This document shows, piece by piece, positions 19,509-29,224 of a stretch of DNA of 64,000 bases. This DNA is from Bibersteinia trehalosi (GTDB lineage Bacteria; Pseudomonadota; Gammaproteobacteria; Enterobacterales; Pasteurellaceae). Within the stretch, counting starts at the first letter, position 1. Each line of letters opens with the position of its first letter. Below the pieces are notes generated by a model. That model made no database searches. It was not told where the DNA came from and saw only the letters and a program-made list of their open reading frames with translations. The translations under genes and the position numbers were made by a program. Where the stretch lies: the NCBI RefSeq assembly GCF_004346205.1, contig NZ_SMAM01000006.1:102839-166838 (forward strand), in the 5' to 3' direction.

Positions 19509-20597
19509 ATGCAACCCACCCTTTTTATCGACCGTGACGGCACCTTGATTGATGAGCCGAAAACCGATTTTCAAATAGACAGCCTTGAAAAGCTGAAATT
19601 CGAGAAAAACGTGATTCCAGCCCTGCTCAAACTCAAGGGTAAATACCGTTTTGTGATGGTTTCGAACCAAGACGGCTTAGGCACGAGTTCGTTCCCACAG
19701 GCAGATTTCGACAAACCGCACAATGCGATGATGGCGTTGTTCAACTCGCAAGGGATTGAATTTGATGATGTGCTGATTTGTCCGCATAAGCCTGAAGACG
19801 GCTGCGATTGCCGCAAACCGCACACCAAACTGCTGCAAAAATATATCGACCGCCAACTGTTCGACCCAGCCAACAGCTTTGTGATTGGCGATCGTGCCAC
19901 CGATGTGCAACTGGCGGAAAACCTTGGCATTCGGGCGTTGCAATATCACCCCGAAAAACTGAACTGGGATTTGATTGCTGAAAAACTGCTGGGCGAAGCC
20001 GTCACCAACATTGGCGAGCGACCAAAGCGCTTTGCCGAAGTTATCCGTAAAACCAAAGAAACCGACATCAAAGTGCAAGTGTGGCTAGACGAAACAGGCA
20101 ACAACGAAATCAGCACCGGCGTGGGCTTTTTCGACCATATGCTCGACCAAATCGCCACCCACGGCGGTTTCAGAATGAACATCACCACCAAAGGCGACTT
20201 GTGGATTGACGAACACCACACGGTGGAAGACACCGCACTCGCTCTCGGCACCGCATTAAAACAAGCGATTGGTGACAAACGTGGCATCGCCCGTTTCGGC
20301 TTCGTGTTGCCGATGGACGAAAGCCGTGCGGAATGTGCAATGGACTTATCAGGCAGACCGTTCATCAAGTTCAAAGCCGATTTCAAACGCGATAAAGTAG
20401 GCGATTTCAGCACCGAACTGACCGAACACTTCTTCCAATCCATCGCCTTCACGATGCTCGCTACCCTACACATCAAAGCTTGTGGCTCCAACGATCACCA
20501 CAAAATCGAAAGCCTGTTCAAAGTCTTCGGCAGAACGCTTAGACAGTGTATTCGCATTGAAGGGAATGAGTTGCCGAGTAGTAAGGGAGTTTTATAA
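19509..20597 (+). CDS. hisB: Bifunctional histidinol-phosphatase / imidazoleglycerol-phosphate dehydratase
   Basis: 362 residues. The N-terminal HAD phosphatase has DRDGT (residues 8-12) and a zinc-binding [14 protein letters not shown] loop. The C-terminal dehydratase has [32 protein letters not shown] and [14 protein letters not shown], the manganese-binding histidine clusters. It does steps 6 and 8 of the pathway. In a 60-base sample (20401-20460) I count 32 G/C, against 20 of 60 at 20701-20760 in the next gene. Confidence 0.96.
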   Translation: MQPTLFIDRDGTLIDEPKTDFQIDSLEKLKFEKNVIPALLKLKGKYRFVMVSNQDGLGTSSFPQADFDKPHNAMMALFNSQGIEFDDVLICPHKPEDGCDCRKPHTKLLQKYIDRQLFDPANSFVIGDRATDVQLAENLGIRALQYHPEKLNWDLIAEKLLGEAVTNIGERPKRFAEVIRKTKETDIKVQVWLDETGNNEISTGVGFFDHMLDQIATHGGFRMNITTKGDLWIDEHHTVEDTALALGTALKQAIGDKRGIARFGFVLPMDESRAECAMDLSGRPFIKFKADFKRDKVGDFSTELTEHFFQSIAFTMLATLHIKACGSNDHHKIESLFKVFGRTLRQCIRIEGNELPSSKGVL

Positions 20598-20628
20598 TCA
20601 CCGTAGGGGTGGTTTTTAACCCGCCCAA

Positions 20629-20675
20629 AAGTGCGGTTGAAATTTGCAAAGTTTTTGGGGATTTTGACCGCTTGT
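20629..20675 (+). terminator. Inverted uptake-signal pair of mixed type after hisB
   Basis: The left arm is AAGTGCGGT (20629-20637, Hin type) and the right arm is ACCGCTTGT (20667-20675, Apl type). The arms still pair partly (gcggttgaaattt with attttgaccgc). It could weaken transcription into hisH. The pair is unusual because every other complete pair seen here is Apl/Apl. Confidence 0.5.
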
Positions 20676-20700
20676 ATATAGCGATATAGGAGAATAATTT

Positions 20701-21237
20701 ATGGATCAGCAGTTAATTGACTTGGGTATAAAGTTATCGGAGGCATTAGTAAAAAATACTGCATCAAGTATTTTTACTAAAATTCGAGCTATTAAAGCTA
20801 AAAAAGATGATAAAGAAACCATAAATGAATTAGAAGAGATTATTCAAGAACTTATTGCTGATAAAAATGAATTATTGCAAATATCTCAGGCTTTTCAGCA
20901 AGAGTTGATGGCTCAAAAAATAACAGATACAGAAATAGATTATATTACTCAGAAATTAATTCCTAAACTACAAGAATTAGCTGGAGTTACTGGTGGTAAT
21001 GTAGATGAGATGGTTAGAATACTTTCTCCATTAGTCTCAAAAGAAACTCTAACAATTTTACAATTATTAGGGTTTAATTTTAGAAAAGCTATTGGAGAGC
21101 CTTTAACTATTTTGTTAGAAAAAATGATTTTATCCAAATTACCTCTTTCGCCAGAATTACAAGCTGAAATTCAGTTAGAAACAATCAAAGCATTGCAAAA
21201 TCCAAATGCTGCTAAAGCCATAACTAAAATGAAATAG
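20701..21237 (+). CDS. Unknown helical protein between hisB and hisH
   Basis: 178 residues, not recognised. It has no signal peptide or clear membrane segment. It is helix-rich throughout, with a charged coiled-coil-like stretch at about 35-75 (KAKKDDKETINELEEIIQEL) and a hydrophobic segment around 110-145 (ETLTILQLLGFNFRKAIGEP). A good ribosome binding site (aggag) precedes it. A/T-rich and lysine-rich, unlike hisB and hisH on either side, so it was probably inserted. It ends 8 bases before hisH. No function is claimed. Confidence 0.7.
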   Translation: MDQQLIDLGIKLSEALVKNTASSIFTKIRAIKAKKDDKETINELEEIIQELIADKNELLQISQAFQQELMAQKITDTEIDYITQKLIPKLQELAGVTGGNVDEMVRILSPLVSKETLTILQLLGFNFRKAIGEPLTILLEKMILSKLPLSPELQAEIQLETIKALQNPNAAKAITKMK

Positions 21238-21245
21238 TATTGAAA

Positions 21246-21839
21246 ATGACCAACCTAACCATCATCGACACAGGCTGTGCCAACCTGTCTTCGGTCAAAT
21301 TTGCTTTTGACCGTCTTGGCATTCAGGCTGAGATCTCGCGAGATCTCAACAAAATCCAATCTGCCGATAAATTGCTGCTCCCCGGTGTGGGAACGGCAGC
21401 GGCGGCGATGGCGATTTTGCACGATCGCCGGCTTATTGACACTATTCGCAATGCCACTCAGCCGATGCTTGGCATTTGTTTGGGTATGCAGTTAATGACC
21501 GAATTTTCCCGCGAAGGCGATGTGGCAACACTGAACCTGATGAGTGGCAAAACCGAACGCTTGCCTGAATGCGGTTTACCGTTGCCGCATATGGGCTGGA
21601 ACAAGGTGCAGTACCAAGCTGACCATCCGCTGTTTCACGGCATTGAGCAAGGCAGCCATTTCTATTTTGTGCATAGCTACGGCGTGCTACCGAATGAAAA
21701 CACCATCGCCACCTGCGACTACGGCGTGCCGTTTTCCGCTGCCATTGCCAGCCAAAACTTCTACGGCGTACAGTTCCACCCCGAGCGTTCAGGCGAGGCT
21801 GGGGCGAAGTTGCTCAGAAATTTTGTGGAAAATATCTGA
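21246..21839 (+). CDS. hisH: Imidazole glycerol phosphate synthase, glutaminase subunit
   Basis: 197 residues from the ATG at 21246. The glutamine amidotransferase triad is visible: Cys78 in GICLGMQ, and His178 and Glu180 in GVQFHPERSG. HisH makes ammonia for HisF. There is no strong ribosome binding site before the ATG, only tattgaaa; the inserted gene upstream ends 8 bases away, so translation may depend on coupling. Confidence 0.95.
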   Translation: MTNLTIIDTGCANLSSVKFAFDRLGIQAEISRDLNKIQSADKLLLPGVGTAAAAMAILHDRRLIDTIRNATQPMLGICLGMQLMTEFSREGDVATLNLMSGKTERLPECGLPLPHMGWNKVQYQADHPLFHGIEQGSHFYFVHSYGVLPNENTIATCDYGVPFSAAIASQNFYGVQFHPERSGEAGAKLLRNFVENI

Positions 21840-21937
21840 TTTTGTGATCCTGATCGAAAAGTTTGAAAATAGGGCTTGATTTCTCGCTTTATTTCGACAA
21901 AATTACTGTTAATTTAACCAGTGAAAGAAGGTGAGAA

Positions 21938-22237
21938 ATGAACGAAATCAAACTATTTGAAAACAGCCAAATCCGCTCAGTTTGGGATAGCGAAAAAGAA
22001 GAGTGGTTTTTCTCGGTGGTGGATGTGGTGCAAGCACTAACCGATAGCCTTGATCCTAAGCAGTATGTCAAGAAAATGCGGAGCCGTGACCCGGAACTCA
22101 ATGCCAAGTGGGGTACAATTTGTACCCCTGTTCCAATGTTGGGGAAAGATGGCAAAAAACGCAACGTGCAAGCAGCAGATTTACAAGGCATTTTCCGTAT
22201 TATTCAGTCTGTGCCAAGCCCGAAGCTGAGTCTCTAA
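21938..22237 (+). pseudogene. Truncated BRO-N domain (phage antirepressor-like) gene
   Basis: 99 residues with a good start (gaaggtgagaaATG) and BRO-N features: EEWFFSVVDVVQALTDS, YVKKMRSRDPEL, then MLGKDGKKRNVQAADLQGIF and RIIQSVPSPK. Full-length relatives continue with AEPFKLWL-type sequence; here the frame slips just after PSPK (ccgaagctgag, apparently one G short) and ends at once, about 35 bases before the DUF559-element repeat. So the gene is broken, either by the frameshift alone or by the neighbouring insertion. No other phage gene is near. Confidence 0.65.
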
Positions 22238-22270
22238 ACCTCGGCAAACCAATGATTACATCATAAAAAC

Positions 22271-22330
22271 CCCCTCTCCCGTTTACGGGAGAGGGAGGAG
22301 CAAATCGAAGATTTGCGGAGGGAGAGGGGA
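22271..22330 (+). repeat. Left palindromic repeat of the DUF559 element
   Basis: ccctctccc...gggagaggg palindrome, gcaaatc-gaa-gatttgc palindrome, closing ggagggagagggg, just before the DUF559 ribosome binding region. The first palindrome is identical to the one at 14729-14752. Confidence 0.8.
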
Positions 22331-22335
22331 ATAAT

Positions 22336-22818
22336 ATGAGAAAAACAGAAACCCTAAATTTACGACGGAATGCTAAAATTTTACGTTCCAATATGACAGA
22401 AGCAGAACGTGTTTTATGGTACCACCTAAGAGCAAAGCGTTTTTGTGGAATCAAATTTTATCGACAAAAAATTGTGGGAAATTATATTGCAGATTTTCTC
22501 TCATTAAATCCTAGATTAATTATTGAGCTGGATGGTTCTCAACACGCCGAGCAAATAGAATATGATCGTATTCGAACAACTTATTTAGAAGAGCAACAAT
22601 TTACCGTAATTCGTTTTTGGAATGACGAGGTATTGAGACATATCAATATGGTATTAGATGTGATATTTGCGGCTATTCACGAAAATATCCCCTCTCCCTC
22701 CGAAAATCCTACGGATTTTCTCCACCCAATACTCGCTACGCTCGCTCCTTCGGAGCCGTTGGCAAAGCCAACGTTCAAATGCAAGCATTTGTCCCGAGCG
22801 GGCGAGGGGAATATATAA
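22336..22818 (+). CDS. DUF559 (Vsr/PD-(D/E)XK-like endonuclease) protein
   Basis: 160 residues. The DUF559 core is clear: SNMTEAERVLWYHLRAKRF, then YRQKIVGNYIADFLS with Asp53, then IIELDGSQH with Glu64 and Asp66, then VIRFWNDEVL. This is a restriction-endonuclease-like fold related to very-short-patch-repair enzymes; activity is not established for most members. The domain ends near residue 115; the last ~40 residues are simply a translation of the right-hand palindromic repeat. Confidence 0.85.
   Translation: MRKTETLNLRRNAKILRSNMTEAERVLWYHLRAKRFCGIKFYRQKIVGNYIADFLSLNPRLIIELDGSQHAEQIEYDRIRTTYLEEQQFTVIRFWNDEVLRHINMVLDVIFAAIHENIPSPSENPTDFLHPILATLAPSEPLAKPTFKCKHLSRAGEGNI
22689..22810 (+). repeat. 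Right palindromic repeat of the DUF559 element
   Basis: ccctctccctcc, cgaaaatcc-tac-ggattttc palindrome, actcgctac-gctcgct, cgttggc-aaa-gccaacg and aaatgc-aa-gcattt palindromes, ending cgagcgggcgagggg. It overlaps the 3' end of the DUF559 frame. Shares blocks with 14729-14840. Confidence 0.75.
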
Positions 22819-24335
<1,517 letters not shown>

Positions 24336-24364
24336 TATCAGCAATGAAATAAATAAGGAAACTT

Positions 24365-25441
24365 ATGAGCAAAATTAGTATCACCGAAAGAAGTAATTAT
24401 GGTCCAATCAGATTTGAGGCTCGTTATTCATTTTTAAATGATATGTTTAATGTTGCACGAAAGAAAATAGTGAATCGTGAAAAAGATAGTTATAAGTTTG
24501 TAGGAAATTGGATAGAAAAAAATTTAGATGGAAATAATTTGGAGCTGATTCTCAATGTGGAAGTTTTCACTAGATTTTTAGCTAGTGGTAAAATTATCTA
24601 TGAATTAGATCCAAGTTTATTTAAAGCATTGGTACTTACTGATGTGGATAATATACCATGCTCATTATTTAATTTAGCTTATAATACTTTTTATATTCAG
24701 TTAGGTGGGTATTCTAATGTTTTTGATGGTGTGTATATAGATAAGTGGTCCTCTTCCGAGGATGTTAATGGGAATGAGGATTCTATAGATTTAGTTTTTG
24801 TTTATAAGAATTATGCTAAAAAGAAAGTGTCTATTAATAATTTTTTTGAAGAAAAATTAAATATTGTTACATTAGATATAAGTGATCCAAATGCTATGAT
24901 AAAAGATGTGTTTCAAGATGAAATAATGTCCTCCTTCTATATGCATTACTTAATATCTAAAGAGAGAAATATGCTTGATGATGAGCAAACACAAATTTTT
25001 CTTCAAAAGGAACAATCTGAAAATAATGAAATGGCATTGTTATTGCCTTTAATCGTAAATTTAATACTTTATATAAGTAGCTATAATAGTGATGTAATTA
25101 ATGATTGGAGTAGTGATACTCCAAAGGAAAAAATTTCTAAATTACAGAAAACTACTAATTCAGCTGAACAAAAAAATGTAGAAAACGGTTTGTTGGATGC
25201 AGGTTATTCCAAAGTTAAATATCTTGGTAAGAATTTTGCAAAATCCAAAGAAGCTACTTTATTATTGAAAACTTTAGAGGGTGGACGTACGTTATCAACA
25301 CATTTTAGAAGAGGACATTTTCGCAATCAGCATTACGGTAAAAATAATTCGCTGAGGAAAATTATTTTTATTGCACCAACTGTAGTAAATGAAGGTGGAG
25401 AAATTCAAGGTAGGATCATTGAAGTTGGAAATAGGGGATAA
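24365..25441 (+). CDS. Unknown protein with AcrVA2-like C-terminal motif
   Basis: 358 residues, strongly A/T-rich, between hisF and hisIE, with a clear ribosome binding site (aaggaaac). There is no signal peptide; a hydrophobic patch MALLLPLIVNLILYISSY lies near residue 225. The C-terminal part has HFRRGHFRNQHYGKNN (about 313-328) followed by RKIIFIAPTVVNEGG. That arrangement, RGH(W/F)R.Q.YG...RK..WI.P, is one I associate with the widespread family that includes AcrVA2, an anti-CRISPR acting on Cas12a. Most relatives have no tested function, so the role here is open. The tail shares no his-pathway feature. Confidence 0.6.
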   Translation: MSKISITERSNYGPIRFEARYSFLNDMFNVARKKIVNREKDSYKFVGNWIEKNLDGNNLELILNVEVFTRFLASGKIIYELDPSLFKALVLTDVDNIPCSLFNLAYNTFYIQLGGYSNVFDGVYIDKWSSSEDVNGNEDSIDLVFVYKNYAKKKVSINNFFEEKLNIVTLDISDPNAMIKDVFQDEIMSSFYMHYLISKERNMLDDEQTQIFLQKEQSENNEMALLLPLIVNLILYISSYNSDVINDWSSDTPKEKISKLQKTTNSAEQKNVENGLLDAGYSKVKYLGKNFAKSKEATLLLKTLEGGRTLSTHFRRGHFRNQHYGKNNSLRKIIFIAPTVVNEGGEIQGRIIEVGNRG

Positions 25442-25444
25442 ACT

Positions 25445-26086
25445 ATGCAAATCAGAAATATCAACTGGCAAAAAGTCGATAACCTTCTGCCTGTTATCGT
25501 CCAAAACACTCAAACCTGCGAAGTGCTGATGTTGGGCTATATGAACCAACAAGCCCTCGAAAAAACGCTGGCTGAAAAGCGAGTGACTTTTTACTCCCGT
25601 ACCAAACAACGACTGTGGACGAAAGGCGAAACCTCGGGCAATTTCCTAAACGTGGTGGATATGAGTTTGGATTGTGATAACGACACCCTGTTAATCCTCG
25701 CCAACCCTATCGGCGAAACCTGCCATACGGGGGCGGAGAGCTGTTTTCATCAGTTTGAACAAGAACAGCCGGATTGGATCTTTTTCAGCAAATTAGAACG
25801 AATGATTGCGGAACGTAAAAATGCTGATCCGGAAAGTTCTTATACCGCGAAACTTTACGCTAAAGGCACACCGAAAATTGCTCAAAAAGTAGGGGAAGAG
25901 GCAGTAGAAAGTGTGATTGCGGCAATGAAAAATGATCGGGAAGAATTGGTTTGTGAGGTAGCGGATCTGGCATATCACTTAACGGTGTTATTGCACAATG
26001 CCGATCTCTCGTGGGCAGAAGTAAACGCCAAATTGAAAGAACGCCACGCGGGCATTGGGTTACACCCTGAAGGCTCAAATAAGTAA
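25445..26086 (+). CDS. hisI: Bifunctional PR-AMP cyclohydrolase / PR-ATP pyrophosphatase
   Basis: 213 residues, the fused HisIE protein. The N-terminal cyclohydrolase has the metal-binding [13 protein letters not shown] and [11 protein letters not shown]; the C-terminal pyrophosphatase has [13 protein letters not shown] and [14 protein letters not shown]. It does steps 2 and 3 of histidine synthesis. Last gene of the operon, 3 bases after the 358-residue unknown. Confidence 0.96.
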   Translation: MQIRNINWQKVDNLLPVIVQNTQTCEVLMLGYMNQQALEKTLAEKRVTFYSRTKQRLWTKGETSGNFLNVVDMSLDCDNDTLLILANPIGETCHTGAESCFHQFEQEQPDWIFFSKLERMIAERKNADPESSYTAKLYAKGTPKIAQKVGEEAVESVIAAMKNDREELVCEVADLAYHLTVLLHNADLSWAEVNAKLKERHAGIGLHPEGSNK

Positions 26087-26123
26087 GATTGTGAACTTTC
26101 ACAAAATCCTTTACTCTAACGGC

Positions 26124-26154
26124 TGGATTGAGTGGTTCAATCCAATTTATTTTT
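26124..26154 (+). terminator. Probable his operon terminator
   Basis: tggattga (26124-26131) / tcaatcca (26137-26144) then atttattttt. A second inverted repeat, ttgtgaa-ct-ttcacaa, lies at 26089-26104 right after the hisIE stop; it resembles a CRP site with too short a spacer. Confidence 0.6.
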
Positions 26155-26168
26155 AAGAGGACTTTACT

Positions 26169-26612
26169 ATGGGTTTATTTGATTTTGCAGCCAATATCGG
26201 CAAAAAATTATTTAACAAAGCTGAAGATGCTTCTAAAGCTGTTACCGATCATATTGCGGAAGATAATCCTGGCGTGGAAAATCTGAATGTTGTGGTTGAA
26301 AATGGCACAGCAAAAATTAGCGGAGCAGCATCCACCGCTGTTGCAATTGAGAAGGCGGTATTGATGGCTGGTAATGTTGCCGGTATCAATAATGTGAATA
26401 TTGATGATGTGGTGATTGCTGATGGCTCAAGCCTTGGTAGTGATGATGAGTTTTATATCATTGAAAAAGGCGACAACTTATGGAAAATCGCTGAGAAAGC
26501 TTACGGTAACGGTGCTAAATATAAGGCAATTGTTGAAGCGAATAAAGAAGTGATTAAGGACGAAAATAAAATTTTCCCAGGTCAGAAAATTCGTATTCCA
26601 AAAGGCTTATAA
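26169..26612 (+). CDS. kbp: Kbp/YgaU, BON-LysM potassium-binding protein
   Basis: 147 residues. The start MGLFDFAANIGKKLF is followed by a BON domain (about 25-85) and a C-terminal LysM domain (about 95-145: YIIEKGDNLWKIAEKAYG). No signal peptide, so cytoplasmic like E. coli Kbp, which binds potassium and changes shape. The length agrees. It carries its own terminator. Confidence 0.9.
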   Translation: MGLFDFAANIGKKLFNKAEDASKAVTDHIAEDNPGVENLNVVVENGTAKISGAASTAVAIEKAVLMAGNVAGINNVNIDDVVIADGSSLGSDDEFYIIEKGDNLWKIAEKAYGNGAKYKAIVEANKEVIKDENKIFPGQKIRIPKGL

Positions 26613-26624
26613 TTGCTCATAGTG

Positions 26625-26657
26625 AAAGGGCATTGCTTGCAATGCCCTTTACTTTTG
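26625..26657 (+). terminator. kbp terminator
   Basis: aaagggcattg (26625-26635) pairs with caatgcccttt (26640-26650), followed by acttttg. Confidence 0.8.
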
Positions 26658-26763
26658 CAAAAAATCAGCGAAAACAGAGCGCTTTTCTTGCCTATTCTTT
26701 TATGATGAATTACAATCCAGCCCTATTTTATACCCTAAATTTAACTCAACTTGAGGCAAAACA

Positions 26764-28065
26764 ATGTCAATTTCTATTGAAACAATTCAAGGCTTAGAAC
26801 GCCGTGCAACCATCACTGTTCCTGCAGATAAAATTAACGCAGCTTACAAAGAACAATTAAAAGGCTATGCGAAAAACGCTCGTGTAGATGGTTTCCGTAA
26901 AGGTAAAGTGCCACACTCAATTATCGAACAACGTTTTGGCGTAATGGCTCGTCAAGACGCCCTTTCTGATGAAATGCAACGTGCATTTTTTGAAGCAGTG
27001 ATCGCGGAGAAAATCAATATTGCAGGTCGCCCAACTTTCACGCCAAATAACTATGAAATGGATAAAGATTTCTCTTTTTCTGTCGCTTTTGAAGTGTATC
27101 CAGAAGTTGAATTAAAAGGTTTAGAAAACATTGAAGTTGAAAAACCAGTTGTTGAAATTACTGAAGCAGATTTGGACAAAATGGTTGATGTGCTACGTAA
27201 GCAACAAGCAACTTGGACTGAAAGCACAGATGCGGCAAAAGCAGATGATCGTGTTACTATCGACTTTACTGGTTCTATCGATGGTGAAGAGTTTGAAGGT
27301 GGAAAAGCGACAGACTTTGTATTATTTATGGGGCAAGGTCGTATGATTCCTGGTTTTGAAGATGGTATCGTTGGTAAAAAAGCAGGCGAACAATTTGATA
27401 TTGATGTGACTTTCCCTGAAGAATATCACGCTGAAAACTTAAAAGGCAAAGCAGCAAAATTTGCTATTAACCTGAAAAAAGTAGAAGTGATGGTATTACC
27501 AGAATTAACAGAAGAGTTCGTGAAAAAATTTGGTGCAGCGAAATCGGTGGAAGAGCTTCGTGCTGAGATCAAGAAAAATATGCAACGCGAATTAAAAAAT
27601 GCGGTAAATAGTCGCGTTAAAAACCAAGTATTAAACGGTTTAGTTGCTCAAAATGAAATTGAAGTGCCTAAAGCGGCAGTCTCTGAAGAGATCGAAGTAT
27701 TAAAACGCCAAGCAGCACAGCGTTTTGGTGGTAAACCAGAAATCGCAGCACAATTGCCAAATGAATTATTTGAAGCAGATGCGAAACGCCGCGTTCAAGT
27801 TGGTCTTTTACTTTCAACAGTGATTGGTAGCAATAAACTGGCTGTTGATGAAGAGCGTGTAAAAGCACAAATTGAAGAATTAGCTTCTGCTTACGAGCAA
27901 CCTCAAGAAGTGATCGAATACTATGCGAAAAACCGTCAATTAACTGACAACGTTCGCAATGTTGTATTAGAAGATCAAGCGATTGATGTTGTCTTGAATT
28001 CTGCTAAAGTAACAGAGAAAGCCATGTCATTTGATGAAGTGATGGCAGCTGCGCAACAAGCATAA
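26764..28065 (+). CDS. tig: Trigger factor
   Basis: 433 residues, normal for the family. The ribosome-binding signature GFRKGKVP (about residues 43-50) lies in the N-domain, an FKBP-type peptidyl-prolyl isomerase domain in the middle ([19 protein letters not shown]), and a long helical C-terminal chaperone arm. It binds nascent chains at the ribosome exit. The usual clpP-clpX neighbours do not follow here. Confidence 0.97.
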   Translation: MSISIETIQGLERRATITVPADKINAAYKEQLKGYAKNARVDGFRKGKVPHSIIEQRFGVMARQDALSDEMQRAFFEAVIAEKINIAGRPTFTPNNYEMDKDFSFSVAFEVYPEVELKGLENIEVEKPVVEITEADLDKMVDVLRKQQATWTESTDAAKADDRVTIDFTGSIDGEEFEGGKATDFVLFMGQGRMIPGFEDGIVGKKAGEQFDIDVTFPEEYHAENLKGKAAKFAINLKKVEVMVLPELTEEFVKKFGAAKSVEELRAEIKKNMQRELKNAVNSRVKNQVLNGLVAQNEIEVPKAAVSEEIEVLKRQAAQRFGGKPEIAAQLPNELFEADAKRRVQVGLLLSTVIGSNKLAVDEERVKAQIEELASAYEQPQEVIEYYAKNRQLTDNVRNVVLEDQAIDVVLNSAKVTEKAMSFDEVMAAAQQA

Positions 28066-28093
28066 TTTTCTCTGATTACGCCTGCATAGGCTC

Positions 28094-28155
28094 ACAAGCG
28101 GTGACTTTTAGTGAAAATTTTGCAATTTTTTACCAAAAAGTGACCGCTTTTTTAT
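28094..28155 (+). terminator. Uptake-signal hairpin after tig
   Basis: ACAAGCGGT (28094-28102) with a reversed ACCGCTT (28143-28149); extended arms gtgactttt / aaaagtgac almost pair, and six T residues follow. Confidence 0.65.
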
Positions 28156-28182
28156 TAACTAAATTTATTATAGAGAATCGTG

Positions 28183-28635
28183 ATGGAACAACTGACTTTT
28201 GCCGAACAGCTTCAGCAATTTATCGCTAATCACACTATTATGGTGATTGCTTGGGTAGCGATTTTCGTTGCTGTGCTTTTCAGCTTTTATAAAAGTGCAA
28301 CCAGCAAAATTACCGTTGTGGATAATGCACAGGCGACACAATTGATTAATAACGATGAAGCCGTGATTCTTGATGTGCGCTCTGATGAAGAATTCAGAGC
28401 TGGGCATATTATTGAAAGCCACCAACTTTATCCAACAGATATTAAAACCAATAAAACTCAGGCAATCGAAAAATATAAAGAACGAGCTTTAATCGTGGTG
28501 GACAACAACGGTTTAACAGCTCAAGGTTTAGCAAATACACTGGCTAAACAAGGTTTTACGAAAGTCTATGCATTAAAAGATGGCATTTTAGGTTGGCGTA
28601 GTGCTAACTTACCATTGGTGAAAAAACATAAATAA
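28183..28635 (+). CDS. yibN: YibN-type membrane rhodanese
   Basis: 150 residues from the ATG at 28183. One N-terminal membrane segment (about 20-38, IMVIAWVAIFVAVLF) precedes a rhodanese domain with AVILDVRSDEEFRAGHI. At the active-loop position the sequence is VVDNNGLTAQG, with no cysteine, so it cannot transfer sulfur by the classical mechanism. Order yibN-secB-gpsA-cysE matches E. coli except that grxC is absent here. Confidence 0.85.
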   Translation: MEQLTFAEQLQQFIANHTIMVIAWVAIFVAVLFSFYKSATSKITVVDNAQATQLINNDEAVILDVRSDEEFRAGHIIESHQLYPTDIKTNKTQAIEKYKERALIVVDNNGLTAQGLANTLAKQGFTKVYALKDGILGWRSANLPLVKKHK

Positions 28636-28658
28636 TTCAATTAAAGAAGGAATAAACA

Positions 28659-29162
28659 ATGGCTGAAGAAAATCAAGTTGCTGCAACCGAGCAAGAAAAC
28701 CAAACTCCGTTTGAGATGCAGATCCAACGTATCTATGTGAAAGATGTCTCTTTCGAAGCACCAAACTTGCCACATATTTTTCATCAAGAGTGGAAACCAC
28801 AATTAGGCTTTGAATTAGATACTGAAACTAACCAAATTGGTGAAGATACTTACGAAGTTATTTTGCATATTAATGTGCAGACGACTTTAGAAGATAGCAA
28901 TGATGTTGCTTTCATCTGCGAAGTAAAACAAGCTGGTGTGTTTACGATTAAAGGTTTAGAAGGTGTACAATTAGCGCACTGTCTAGCAGCACAATGCCCG
29001 AATGTACTTTATCCGTATGCACGTGAGTTAATCGCAAGTTTAGTAAACCGTGGTACATTCCCTGCATTAAACCTTTCTCCTGTGAATTTTGATGCATTGT
29101 TCCTTGACTACCTTGAACGTCAGCAACAGCAAGAAGCCGGTGAAACTCCCGCAGTAAACTAA
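28659..29162 (+). CDS. secB: SecB, export chaperone
   Basis: 167 residues. [20 protein letters not shown] and [21 protein letters not shown] are SecB landmarks. The tetramer keeps precursor proteins unfolded and hands them to SecA. A terminator follows, separating it from gpsA. Confidence 0.97.
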   Translation: MAEENQVAATEQENQTPFEMQIQRIYVKDVSFEAPNLPHIFHQEWKPQLGFELDTETNQIGEDTYEVILHINVQTTLEDSNDVAFICEVKQAGVFTIKGLEGVQLAHCLAAQCPNVLYPYARELIASLVNRGTFPALNLSPVNFDALFLDYLERQQQQEAGETPAVN

Positions 29163-29175
29163 TTAAATGCAATAA

Positions 29176-29205
29176 AATAGGTATGCGGCGCATACCTATT
29201 TTTTT
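29176..29205 (+). terminator. secB terminator
   Basis: aataggtatgcg pairs with cgcatacctatt, then six T residues. The spurious start codon at 29183 for an extended gpsA lies inside this stem. Confidence 0.88.
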
Positions 29206-29224
29206 AATGCAAACAGAGGAATCT

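Larger units (their letters stand above)
22271..22810 (+). mobile_element. DUF559 gene inside palindromic repeats, a probable mobile unit
   Basis: One ORF bounded by two G/C-rich palindrome clusters built from ccctctccc and gcgagggg blocks, about 540 bp in all, between hisH and hisA. The design parallels the IS200-like unit in the same operon but the repeats and protein are different. Mobility is inferred from the layout and from the orphan copy of the repeat between hisG and hisD. Confidence 0.5.

Noticed and set aside
21938-22818. A prophage, suggested by the BRO-N fragment
   Set aside because: There are no integrase, structural, lysis or replication genes nearby; only an isolated broken fragment is present.
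29183-29224. Extended gpsA start at 29183
   Set aside because: It lies inside the secB terminator hairpin; the ATG at 29225 has a binding site and gives the normal N-terminus.
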